The translations under genes and the position numbers were made by a program. This document shows positions 40,615 to 51,913 of a DNA stretch of 64,000 bases, piece after piece. Source of the stretch: Ailanthus altissimus (taxonomy: Eukaryota; Streptophyta; Magnoliopsida; Sapindales; Simaroubaceae). The notes beneath the pieces were generated by a model, which searched no databases, was not told the DNA's origin, and saw nothing but the letters and a program-made list of their open reading frames with translations. The stretch's first letter is position 1. The number at the start of each line of letters is the position of its first letter. Location: positions 33,602,501 to 33,666,500 of the forward strand of contig OX327684.1 of the NCBI GenBank assembly GCA_946807835.1, written 5' to 3'.

Positions 40615-41695
40615 GGCCACTTGGGAGGCCTGGACCAGTGATGGCCCACTGGGACCGGTATGTCCCGGCTTATCAGGATAACTGGGTGCGTATCCTCACA
40701 AAAAATATGTCTATTTTATGTATTTCATAAATTGATAATGCCACGTAGATTTTATAGTTTAAGGGGCATATAAAGCCCAAATTTGTTCCCTTGGCCGGTG
40801 ATTCGTATCCAGGAGAATGTGCTGCAATAAGAGGTTGGGAACGAGGACTGTGGCGTCTTCGTCTGTATGTATATTGAATATCTTATGTTAGGTCGGCCAT
40901 TTGACTCATTCCCTGACATTGGTACATTTTATAGACAGAAGATGGCCGTTGATTTGTGGACTACAGCGTCGTAGACATTTAGCACTATAATTTATTTACA
41001 TGTATTTATTTGGGTGTATAATTGATATATCATAATTATTTTGGGAGTATGTATGCGGAAGTGTTTTTGCAGTTTGATAGAAATGTGATTTAATCAATAT
41101 GCATTGATTTGGGTGTATAATTGTTTGTGGGCGTTGATTTGTATGTATGTATGTGAAAGTGATTTCGAAGTTTGATAGAAGTGTGTTTATTTAATATGAC
41201 AGATTTGGGATTGTCCATATTATAAAGGAGATTCTGTCAAAATTTTTGTAAAAATTATCAACATTAATACTAAAGACAAATGCATTAAAATAAAATAAAT
41301 ATATAATACACAGTACATGTGCATTAAAAAATAAATGAATTACAAAATTAAGTGAATTACAAATTAAGTGCGTTACAAAATAAGTGCGTTACAAAATAAG
41401 TGCGTTACAAAATAAGTGCATTACAAAATAAGTGAATTATAGAAGTGACAAAACTCGACTCTTATATATAATTAAGTCGCATGGTATAATTATTTCTCTT
41501 ATTTTTTTCAGATCCGTCTGAAATAAAAAAATATTTAAATATTAGCCTTATATTATACATAATTAAATATCAATAAAGTAAATATTTATAAATGAATATA
41601 CATCACATGCTTTGTAAAGGTTTAAGGTTTCAACACGTTTGTCGGTTATGTCCATGTTGTCTACAATGACTACATATATTCTTTGATGATTCCTT
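40615..41695. other. Internal noncoding part of the MULE
   Basis: Decayed tail of the DUF1985 gene to about 41000, then AT-rich DNA. It includes a short tandem array near 41355-41430 of tgcgttacaaaataag-like units (about 17 bp). Confidence 0.45.
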
Positions 41696-42389
41696 TCATT
41701 GAGATAGAATCCGATTCATTCGACGTCTGCCTGACTGACGACGTACTATCGGAGGTTGAATGTCCATATTTTTCAAATACTCTGGGACTATCCAATCTGA
41801 CACTTGACCAACCGAAAGTATTGGCTCGCTATAGGTACGGAATAAAGTATCGGACGTGTAATAAGTTGAACAAAGACTCTCGTGTGATAATCTGATGTAT
41901 CTGCATGCGGCGAGTGCATGGGAACAAGGCAGTTGCCGATAATCAAACTTTTGACAGCTACATGTTCTTTTGCCAATGTCTACAATCCAGTTTACTCTAC
42001 AATCCATAACTATAAATCGTAAATCATCAACAGGAGAAATGGTCATTCGACTTACCTTATCGTTATGTTTCATGACTTTATGATGTGCCCAGTTCGTCAA
42101 GACATTGGTCATATTTTGTGATGCCAATCGTCTATGGTAAAACCATAATTACTTTAGCTCTTGCATCCACTCCACCAAATTAGTCACCGGAAGCTTTCTT
42201 GCTTCTTTTGCAACTGCATTAATGCTCTCAGCGATATTAGTAGTCATAATGTCATACCTTCTGAAAGCACCAGATGATCGTGCCCATCTCACCGTACCAA
42301 CATCTTCCTCTAAATACTTTGTTACGTCAGGTTTCATTTGTCGCATCTTGTTTAATTGGTATTGAAAATCATGGACACTATAAGCCTTG
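41696..42389 (-). pseudogene. MULE transposase, C-terminal fragment with SWIM zinc finger
   Basis: Two adjoining frames, 42346-42149 and 42127-41696, are in the same phase and separated by one in-frame stop at 42149-42151. The first carries the NIAESINAVAKEARKLPV region after the transposase core. The second carries a SWIM zinc finger (CSCQKFDYRQLPCSHALAAC). The upstream edge is the solo LTR insertion at 42390. The product would have been the DNA transposase of a Mutator-like element. Confidence 0.8.
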
Positions 42390-42862
42390 TGTCACGCCTC
42401 AAGTGCTATCAAGCATTTCCTCAAGCACTTGGTGTGCGACTAGGCCTGCTGGAGGCCTCTTGGACCATGGAGCGCAACGTGAACCGAAGCTTCTAGAAGG
42501 CCCGCTGGTTAGGATGGAGAACCGGGCTTGGCCCGCAACTTATTAAGGAAGTTAACCCTAGTTAGACTTCCATAATATGTAGGAGAGCATCTAGGAATAT
42601 TCTAAGGAATATTATCCCATCTTGTATATACACCGTTAGATCGATTAGATCTCAGCCATTGATTATATAGGGTTGCTACTATAAAAGGGGGAGACTCTCA
42701 CTTGTATTTTTCATCTCATAGCTTTGTATTCTCTTCAGCAATATAAGAGAGCATTCGTGCAAACACTTGGTGTACCTTTCTTTCTTCTCTTTGTGTGGTT
42801 TTTCTTGGCTGCTTAGCACGCAACGCGTCTAAGGCTGCACGGTTCGAAAACAGTCCGTAACA
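42390..42862 (+). mobile_element. Solo LTR, 473 bp, in the MULE transposase
   Basis: Begins tgtcacgcctc and ends cagtccgtaaca (TG...CA) and is flanked by a 4-base duplication cttg at 42386-42389 and 42863-42866. It has a TATA-like tataaaaggggg near 42681 and downstream CT-rich DNA, suggesting plus orientation. The transposase reading frame resumes on both sides if it is removed. There are no internal retrotransposon genes, so it is a recombination-derived solo LTR; superfamily not determined. Confidence 0.85.
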
Positions 42863-43516
42863 CTTGACAGCACTGAAGTAGGTAAATAGATATACCCATT
42901 TTTTAGACTTATCTGATGGTAACTTGTATTTTGTCATCAAATTTTTTTTTAAATGATATATGCAAAACCCATGATATGCATGACGAAACATACCCCGTAT
43001 AACCCTCTCAATACTGGCATGTCGATCAGATATAAAAATAAGATTCTGATGATCTGCAATAACTCCTCGCAGTTTAACCATAAACCACTCTCAAGAAGTA
43101 TCATTTTCTGAGTCAGCAATTCTCCAAGCCAATGGATAAATCTGATTGTTTTCATCTTTACAAACGGCCACAAATATTGTACCAAGATAGGAACCTTTCA
43201 AAAATGTTCCGTCCACTGCAACTACCAGTCGAATTAATGAATTAAAACCTCTGATGCAGGGTCTTAACGCCATAAAGAAATACTTGAAGTGATTATCCAC
43301 GTCAGTTTTCAAATGAGTAACCGTACCTGGGTTATTTTGTTGCAACACGTAGCTGTATGCAGGAAGCAATCTAAACGAATCCTCAGGAGTACCTCTTATC
43401 AGTCTTAATGCACGCTCCCTAGCGCGCCAAACATTAGTATACGTTATTTGAACACCAAATTGTTCACGTATATTTGCTTGAATGTCTTTCGGCCTATAAT
43501 TTCTATTGACCGATGT
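42863..43516 (-). pseudogene. MULE transposase, core fragment with catalytic region
   Basis: Frames 43369-43091 and 43081-42716 continue one another around an in-frame TGA at 43093-43091, where a tryptophan codon (TGG) is expected. Upstream coding extends to about 43516 (NYRPKDIQANIREQFGV region). The DDE-type MULE core is visible: VVAVDGTFLKGSYLG with the first aspartate, and ISDRHASIERVI with the second. The upstream edge is the 2.7-kb LTR, the downstream edge the 473-bp LTR. Confidence 0.85.
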
Positions 43517-46233
43517 TGTAGTAACCAGTATCCATAACCGGTAAGAATATATATATTTATATATATAAATATACGTATTTTATTTGTATGTGGGTGATCC
43601 TTTATTTATATATTGTTATTAGTAGTGTTTTTATAGGTTAAGGATATACTATTAGTATTGGGTTTATTTGCAAGACTTTGGAATTATTTTAGGGACCAAA
43701 TTGTTATACTTTGAAAGTTTTGGGGGCAAATTCGTAAATACTAAAAATTAGCCTCTTAGTATAAAAATACACTTTTGAACCCTAATTTACCATTTTTAGG
43801 TCGAGCTACCCATTTTAAGAGAGAGAAGAGAGAAATAGAGGAGAGAGAAAGACGAGAAGAAGAAGAAAAAGAAGAAGAAATTGGAATTTTGAATTTCAAG
43901 AGGTATATCATACGTATTTCTCAATTTATTGGTATTAATTAAGTTAATTCCTTTAAGTTTTGATTTCTGAAAATATGTATAATTGAGGATTTGTTGTGTA
44001 TTTCGTAAGATCATATGAGAATTGATGATGATCTATAAGATAGTTTGATAAATCATGATGAATTGTGAAATTTCTGCTGGATAACCTCTTGATCTAGGAA
44101 TTCTATAAATTGTTGTGATTCGATTCTGGTTTTGAATTTTGAGTATATGAAATTAGACATGTTAAGGATCATCTGAGACTTTGAATCGATTGAAAATTCT
44201 GAAAATTAAATTTATAGTGAATTTACCAAAATGACCCTGAAATTCTGGAAATTTCCTGTGTAAACAGTATAATACAGTGACGAACAATGTTTGTCCTACT
44301 GAATGATCTTCAAAAATTACAAATTTGTGGAATATGATAAGTTTATATATCTAATATGATATACTCGGAATTGAGAATTTAGATCAATGTGGTTGAAATG
44401 TTATGATTTTCTAAAGTATATCCGCTCATTACAGTATTTGATTAACAGATTTTTAAAGCTATGGAATAAAATAGTTTTAAAATATTTTTGGCAGTGATTT
44501 GGAAGTGAAATATTTATCATAGACTGAGATATGTGTTAAGAGTAATTTTGTGATAGTTTTATAATTTTTGAGTTAGTATATGATTTTATAAAATTGAGAG
44601 ATTGAATACTATTCAGTAAGTATCTTGATCTTGTCAGGTTAGTAGTTTGGATTCGATGGTATGTATGGAATGGATTGTGTATGAATTTTGATATAATATT
44701 CATATATAAGAAGGATATATGATTCAAGAATGATATATTCTGATTTTGAAGTAATTGGACATCATTTGATATATTAGAAAATTTTGTTAAGTGTAAGTGG
44801 TCAGAATGACAGGTTTTGAGAAACCAAGTATTTAGACCAATTTGATGTGATAAATGCATTGTGTATAAGTTTGTAAGCTATTTAAAGTATTTTGTGTGAA
44901 TTGTGAGGCTTATGAAAAGATTAATCTCCATTGATAGGTTAAGGAGATTTAAGCCTTGTACCTGAAAATGCTAAGAGGTAAGTATACTAGACTTTTTACT
45001 GGAATCACAATAAACATAGTAAGTGTTATGAATGATTTTGTAAATGTGGTTAAGAATATGTTTATGCTATGTCAAAGTATATTTTGATATGAAATGTGAA
45101 TATATGTTTATGAATGTGAGCATTGGCATTGAGCATGGACATACATGTGTTTTTTTTAAAAGTGAGCTTTCAAAATAAGATATGTTTAACAAGAAAGCTT
45201 TTGAAGTGTAATATGTCCATGAGAAATATTTTGTGTTTTGAGGGTACTTGAACTCACTGTTAACTTAGTAGGCATTTTATGTGATTTGTGGAGCCTTTAT
45301 GTGTGGCATTTCCTTCGGGATTGGTATATGTTATGTGTTCCGTATGTAGGGAGGATCCTATTGGTACCTAAAGGAAGTGTGAGTCATCACATTCGTGTGG
45401 TGGCGTATTGGTGCATGTGAGAGGACTCACCGATGATCAGGGTGAGGGTTTGGCTTTTACCTTCGGGTATGAGCATTATATATGTGTAATTTCAAGACCT
45501 CACTTGTACTATTCCTCTCATACGGTATGTCACTTACGAGTGACATTTGGCTCATTATGTGATATGTGATATGTAAGTCCTACTAAGTAGTAGTTGAGTG
45601 ATGGTATTCCTATTATGTGTTTTGAAAGAATGTGTAAGCGCTTACATGATATGTGATTTGATAAGATTATGATTTTGATTGATCACAGCATATCATACAT
45701 ATGCATCGTGTACATATATGTATTTGTATTTGATATATGAAAAACTAGTATGCTTACTGAGTTTTATACTCATTATAGTTTATGGTGATTTCAGGTAAAT
45801 AAGGTACATGTGTGCATAGCGGATTTGGCAAGGCTTCTGCTGTTCCTTGGGTTCCCTAAGTTGTTAGGTTGCTAAGTGTTTTATTTGGGGACACGTGGGA
45901 TAAGATATTTGATTTGTCCCTAGTGAATAAATACCTATGTATTATTTTATTGTGTGGTTGGATTTAGTTTAAGTTTCACCAAGTGTAGTAATAGATTGAT
46001 TTTAAGTAAGAATTTGCAATGAATATATTCTGGGCTTCCGGTAACAAAGTTGCTACTGGTGACGTAGTAGAGTGTTAATCTCTGAGAAAACTCTGCGTAT
46101 CTCCGGTTTACTAATTGTCCCAGTCATAATTCAATTGCTATAATTCTAAAAGAAATTAAAATAAATGCTTAAGTATTATTGAATGAATATAAGTGATGTC
46201 GTGTGTCAGATCTTTTGGGTATGGGGCGTGACA
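43517..46233. mobile_element. Large solo LTR, 2,717 bp, in the MULE transposase
   Basis: Begins tgtagtaacc and ends ggggcgtgaca (TG...CA) with a perfect 5-base duplication gatgt at 43512-43516 and 46234-46238. No gag or pol. The element closely resembles the segment at 51914-54588 over its whole length. It contains an open 60-codon frame (45238-45420), conserved in the other copy. It interrupts the transposase near a KNKF-TS codon stretch. An LTR of this size fits Ty3-type retrotransposons, but the family is inference. Confidence 0.88.
45238..45420 (+). other. Conserved 60-codon frame inside large LTR (copy A)
   Basis: 60 residues starting MRVLELTVNL and ending HHIRVVAYWCM. The same frame, start and stop recur at 53594-53776 in the other LTR with 47 of 60 residues identical and many substitutions conservative. 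No domain recognised. It could be chance survival in a young repeat or a leader ORF. Confidence 0.35.
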
Positions 46234-47321
46234 GATGTAAACTTATTTTTTATTACTTTAGCAATAATTTGACTCTTGGCTTGCCGGTGACCATCCCTTA
46301 ATTGCCTCAAAACACAAGTGTGCCCTGTATCTACTCGTCTAACAACAAAAAAATGTTTCCCTTCTGTTGACACTGCCTGTAATCTCCACTTGCAGCTGTC
46401 ATCATCGCATTTCAACTCGAAATGATCTTTGGTGGATTTGTAAACTCTAAAGCTCCATTTTTCCTTCAGTGCAACCATACTTATAGTTTCATGAATTTCA
46501 TCTTTGCTGTTAAATAATTTTCCTACAAATACATCACCAATCCCATTACAAGAAATTTTTTCTGATACATTCAAGTCCAATGGTGGTATCTCAGGATGAA
46601 ACTGAAATGGATTTTCTACCATAACCATTTCTTCTCTACCATAACCCTCATCATCATCATCATCATTATCACCCTCCTCATCATCAACATCACCAGCATC
46701 ATCATTTACATCCTCATTCTCTTCATAATTATCATCATAATCATTTCTACAATCATCATCAACCTCGTAACCATGATCATCATTTTCACCAATATCATCA
46801 TGATCATCATTTTCACCAATATCATCGCCAATATCAACGCCAGCATCTCCATATATCTGACCATGGTCATATGTGTAGCCTTGTTGTTCGTTGAGTATCG
46901 AAGGAGAATAATGATAATCCTCCGGAGAATTTAGAATATACACATGAGTTGTCGATGAGAATTGCTTAGCATAGCCTTCTTTTTGCTCCATTGATGCTTC
47001 AGGTCCTCGAGCATCTACTGTTACACAAAGCGGTGTAGCCATATTATTCTGTAAGCTCAACTACAATATTACATCATCGTCATTTTCAAGTGGAATGGGT
47101 CTCAACTTTATAGTACTTGAAGGAACCTCAAACTTCAAAGTTACTTTATAATGCACGTGATTAACTCCTAAAAGATGACAAATTCTTCTCAACAACGTTT
47201 TGTATCTAATATTTTTCGGAACAACCATATGCATATTTTGATATCCAATGTATATTTCAAAACCATCGCTACAGCTCTCCCATGTTCCCCCAAAATATAT
47301 AATGGTTGAAATTTGTGACAT
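46234..47321 (-). pseudogene. MULE transposase, N-terminal fragment
   Basis: Frames 47321-47061 and 47060-46206 are in one phase, separated by a TAG at 47063-47061. The first 86 codons resemble the PB1-like N-terminal domain of some MULE transposases. A long acidic stretch follows (Asp/Glu/Asn-rich, about 46830-46620), then the MuDR DNA-binding domain with WSFRVYKSTKDHFELKC and CKWRLQA. The coding sequence is cut at about 46238 by the large LTR. The plus-strand frame at 46596-46934 is a low-complexity shadow of the acidic region. Confidence 0.85.
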
Positions 47322-49552
47322 ACCTAAAAAAAATATAACATAATTTTAATTTAATTTTATATTAATTAAATTAAAAAATATAATTGAATATATAACTATA
47401 TATAAATATATTTTAAATATATAAAATTAATATAATATGCAGTTTCAGAAATCAATGCTATTTGGTGGTGGTGTTATAACGTTGCAGTGATGCGTAGCAG
47501 TACTTTATTACAATCGGCGCTCATCAGAACAGGTTGTACATGAGCACCGATTGTTACTGGTGTATACACAACGGTGGCCAACAACAACTATATGTGCAGT
47601 TACGGGCAGATGCATACCAATCCACCACCAGCAACAATTATATGTGCACCATAACTCAATCATAAACCACAACTTCATCGTAACAATAATTCAATCATAA
47701 ACCATAACTTCATCGTAACATATATATATATATATATCCAAACACTTATTTTAATAAATATAAATAATACTATTAATTAAATTAAAATAAATAAAATCTT
47801 ACTTGTTTTAAACTTTAGCTATGATCGAGAGATATGAGTTTTGAGAGCGATCTATGATATTTGAGAACGCCAGATCTAAAAACGAATAAAACGAGAGATG
47901 ATATTAGGGGTAAATAATAATAATAATAATAATAATATGATGATTTTATATATTTAAATAAATACAAAAAATATAAGAAATATTTAATATATAATTATTT
48001 ATTTTATTTTTAAATTTATTTTTAAAAAAACACAAAATGGTCATTGGGCGCACCCCCGGGCGTGCACCCAGCGACCATTTTGTGTTATTTTTAATTTTTA
48101 ATTATTATTATCAATTTACAATTTTTTTATAATTAATTAAAATTTTAATTATTTAAAAATTTATATTCTTAAGTAATTTATAATAAATTAAATAATAATA
48201 AAAATTATTAAAATTATAATAAAAATAAAATAGTAAACTAATCGTATATTTAATTAATATAATTTAAAATATTTTATTTTTAATCAAAATAAAAATTAAT
48301 ATTAAAATAAAGATCAACTTTAAAAAAATTTCTATAAAATTTGGGCCCATTGAATACTGTAAAATGAATGGCTGTGGTTGAACACGTGTAACATTTTCAT
48401 TTATATGAATGGTACTATTCTTTATAATAGATAGTTATTATCTATTAACACCACCCTTTAAATTTTAACTGATCGGATTGGATCTCGTTGTAATATGATT
48501 GTTAAAATAGAATTTATCATAACTTGATGATTTGGTAAGGGATTGGAGTAGATACTGTGAAAAAAGCCAATTCGCCAAATGAGAGCTTCCTGAAAGTTGT
48601 TGTTTTGCCTTTTTTTTTAATAACCTTTTCTAATTATTTATTTGTTAGCTGGAAGATGAAAACAAGATGCCCAAGCAACTAGATGAGCTGTCAACACTTC
48701 TCAGCATCCCAATCTAAGAAATAATCCTGCTGATCTTTCTGTCCTAAGGATTGATGATCATTCATCTTTGAGTACCCAATAAAGGAAAAAAAATTGCAGT
48801 TTTGGAAAATCCATCTTTTCTGAATTTCAGTTTTTCCGATTAATCAAATTTTAGGTGGCGAGTAATTAGTGAAAGTGAGATATATTTCTATCAATCACAC
48901 CAAATAATTGATAGGGAATATATAACTTGGAATGTTAAATCTTACAGTCTTATCTGAATGCTGCAATTATTAAATGATAAAAAAAAGAAGAATAAAGTAG
49001 ATACGATATCACTCTCTTACTATCCTTAACGAAGCAGCCACTCCACTCTTATTTACGTGACACTTCACGGATTTTCCAAATATTAAAATAAAATGGATGT
49101 TACACCTTATATTCATCTTCATATTTATTTAGCTTCGTTTCTTATTCAGAGAAATTGGTGGCAAGCCTAGCCTGTCAGTTCACCAAATCTGGAATCCAAG
49201 ACCCACCACCACTACACGAAAAAAGATTCTTCAATCAACAAAATTTAAATAAACATTAAACTCAATCAGCCAATTGAAAAGAAACAAAAACAGCTATCTG
49301 TACATACGCATTTCTGAACTTACATGTATCCATCCCATCCCTTCCATTCATTACATCAAAACAAAGAATACAAAGCTTAGACACGGACACACGTTTGACT
49401 TTGTCTGAACACCCATGGCCCTTTGCACTTCCGTTTCTTTCTTTCTTTCTATCTTTGTTACTTTTTTTCTAAAAATAAAGTACAAATATTTTTGTCTGAG
49501 AATTGCTTCATCCTACGATAATATATCGGTCGTCTATCGTCGATCATTCATA
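47322..49552. other. MULE flank and intergenic region
   Basis: AT-rich. Includes a TA run (47698-47716), an ataataata run near 47918, the hairpin at 48030, and the 3' side of the NHL gene. A small repeated caatcataaaccacaacttcatcgtaaca unit occurs near 47660-47720. No gene recognised. Confidence 0.45.
48030..48085. repeat. GC-centred hairpin at MULE right side
   Basis: acacaaaatggtcattgggcgca (from 48030) pairs with tgcacccagcgaccattttgtgt (to 48085) around a central cccccggg, with few mismatches. It lies in otherwise AT-rich DNA. It differs in sequence from the hairpin at 39837 but has the same design (AT-rich foot, GC-rich top). Confidence 0.85.
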
Positions 49553-50377
49553 TCAATGAATGTTAATCCTGCAGTAAAATCGTCAACAAAATCGTTAATT
49601 GTTCAACTTTCAACTTCAAACAGCAGTAATGGTAATAATAAGATAAAAGAATTCGTACCATCTGAGAAAATTAATGGTGCATCTGGGCATATCTTGATCG
49701 AGCGACTTCAAGCTGGCACCCCCACAAATCACATTGACCCCCAAAGGCCTTATCTTCCAGCCTCGTATGCCCACGCCCACGCTCGTTCGAACTGCTACGT
49801 TCACCACTAATTCCTTGCTTCTGTATCGACTCATAAGCCTTGGCCCCACCGCATCATCCAGCAGCGCCTCACTCTTAGTCTCAATCCTCAAACTCGTCAA
49901 GTTCTTTTTTGCTTGAGTGAACCCCGGCAGGTTAGCTGACCCCAACGAAACGTCCTTCTCTTTGCCCGCTGTCACCTCTATCTGGGAGTCGCCATAATAA
50001 TACGTTAACTTTCCGTTTGGGTTCCGTACCTCCACTCTTGTTAACGTCTGCGCGTTCAGGGAGACTCCGTCGGGATTCACGGTGACGTTGAAGTGCCGGA
50101 ATGAGAATGACTGGAGGTGAAAAATGGGAAGTTTTGGGTCGAACCAGACGTAAAAAACTGCGGCGGATATTAAAAGGAGGAGGATAAGGATTAGGAAAGT
50201 GACGCAAAAGGTGCAACAGCAAATACGACAATAGCTCCTGCGTCTCTTCTTTGGGTGAAACGAAGGCGGGAGGTGTGGTTTCCTCGGCGGGGGTCTCGGG
50301 CCGGGCCGGATAGGACCGTTTGGGTCTCTGTAACCCGGCGGTTTTTGGAGGACCGGCTTTCCTGGTCGATCGGTCAT
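49553..50377 (-). CDS. NDR1/HIN1-like (NHL) protein with LEA_2 domain
   Basis: A plasma-membrane protein of the family involved in defence and stress signalling. Exon 1 is 50377-49659 and exon 2 only 49568-49553 (16 bases), joined across a GT-AG intron in phase 2; total 244 aa. Residues 1-45 are Pro-rich and basic (PPGYRDPNGP; KKRRR) and cytosolic. A Cys cluster (CRICCCTFC) precedes the single membrane anchor at about 57-79. The LEA_2 domain follows with VRNPNGKLTYYYGDSQI. Splicing replaces the unspliced tail (YEFFYLI...) by INIH, restoring the family's usual ...WINIH ending, which is strong support for the tiny exon. Without the intron the frame would read to 49616. Intact; nearest named relatives not determined. 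Confidence 0.9.
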
Positions 50378-51913
50378 TCTTGAAGTTGAAATTTGGGATG
50401 CAAAGAAAATACTAAGGAGGACAAATTAAAACGATAATGGAGTGATGATGGATCACAATCATAATAATGGAAGGCAATTAATGAAGAAACGCATTGATTG
50501 AGGTGAAATGAAATTGGCTATGGCTTAAAAGCAACAAAAGAAGAGACAAAGAAATAAATATTCTTTACTCTGATAAAAAAAAAAACTCGAAGAATTCTGA
50601 GACAGAAGTTGAGCGAACAAAAGCAGGGATGTCGGGAGAGGGAAATATTGAATTAGGATGGGAGAAAGGAAGAAGAATAAAGAGATCTGAAATTCATCAA
50701 ATCAAATCGGATCGCGATGACAAAGTCATTAGAAGAGTGAGAGGGAGTTATAATAAGATCGGGGGTTGCCTTGTCTCTTTGTGGAAGGTTGAGTTGAGTA
50801 CGGGTGGCAGGGATTTATTTTGCGAGATTCACGCGCGGCGTTTTAGATGCTGACATGGCTGGGAGGTCTTCACTTTCACTCTTATGACTTATCTTCGGCG
50901 ATTTCTCAAAATTAACAATTCGTCCTTTTATATCAAGCTTGAATAATCACAACCAGTTATAAAATATAACAATAACAAAATGCCAAGTTTAAAAATAAAA
51001 CAGTTGAAGTATTCAGGTTGCTTGCACCAACGATAAAGCTTATTATTATATTTTACATCGATTAAAAATTTAATAAATATTAAAATATATAAATAAGTAA
51101 GTAATATTATTTAATAAATTAAAATTTTAAATTAATTGTAAACACTTGATCTACGACACTTGCACTCTTATTTTAAATTTTTTTAATTTTGGTAGTTGTT
51201 AAAATAATTTTAAATTTTTTTAATTGTTGGGAGTTAATTTTAATTGATTATGCTTATAATCAATTGATATTAAAGTTATATTATAATTATTTATGATTTG
51301 AATTCTGATTTGTAATTGAGATGTAATTATTTTTATTTTTGTTTGTAATTAAAATATCGTACTTCTAATATAAATAAAATAAAATAATAAAACAATTGAA
51401 ATGTAAAAAAAAAAAAGTTGTGTGAAATGTGTTTTTTGGTATAATAATATGGTAAAATAACAGATAAACTGCATTCTGACAAATAATATAATAAAGTAAG
51501 AATATATCAAAATAACCGTTAAGTGTTGCATTTTCCTCCACGTGGAAGGGCAGCCACGCTGCCGTTATCCGTAGAATTGGCTTTTACACCGACGACAATA
51601 GGCAAGCCACTTAACTTTACAATTACTAGATTACCTTTATACCCTGATCGTGTAATTTTGTCCTAAAAAGAACAGAAATATATATATATATATATAAATA
51701 AATGAAAATTCTAAAATTACAAAATTTGTATATAAATCCATCATGCCCAATACATAATAAAATATTTGTATAATATTAATCTACTTAATATAAGATTTTC
51801 TTTTTACATTATTTTTATTATTATTTTTTAAGGGAATTAAACTAGAGTTTACAGTCAACAAGCAACAACGAATGTATTTATTTGCAATTAGGTAATGCAA
51901 GGATCGTCATGGA
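50378..51913. other. Upstream region of NHL gene and AT-rich spacer
   Basis: Promoter and leader of the NHL gene, then AT-rich DNA with short TA repeats (51679-51697). A frame at 50629-50853 is not credible. Confidence 0.4.

Larger units (their letters stand above)
39837..48085 (-). mobile_element. Degenerate MULE (Mutator-like element), nested insertions
   Basis: A minus-strand mudrA-type transposase (47321 to 41696, in three pieces) and a plus-strand DUF1985 remnant (40216-40614) lie between two GC-rich hairpins. DUF1985 next to a MULE transposase is known from plant KI-MULE-type elements. Terminal inverted repeats and a 9-base target duplication were not found, so the limits given are the hairpins, not proven ends. 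Two solo LTRs are inserted in the coding region. Confidence 0.55.

Noticed and set aside
41355..41430. Short direct repeats resembling a CRISPR array
   Set aside because: Units of about 17 bp without unique spacers in a plant transposon; simple tandem repeat.
42274..42546. 90-codon plus-strand frame across the MULE/LTR junction
   Set aside because: It spans the insertion boundary of a solo LTR, so it is chimeric by chance.
46596..46934. 112-codon plus-strand frame rich in isoleucine
   Set aside because: Exact antisense shadow of the acidic Asp/Glu region of the MULE transposase.
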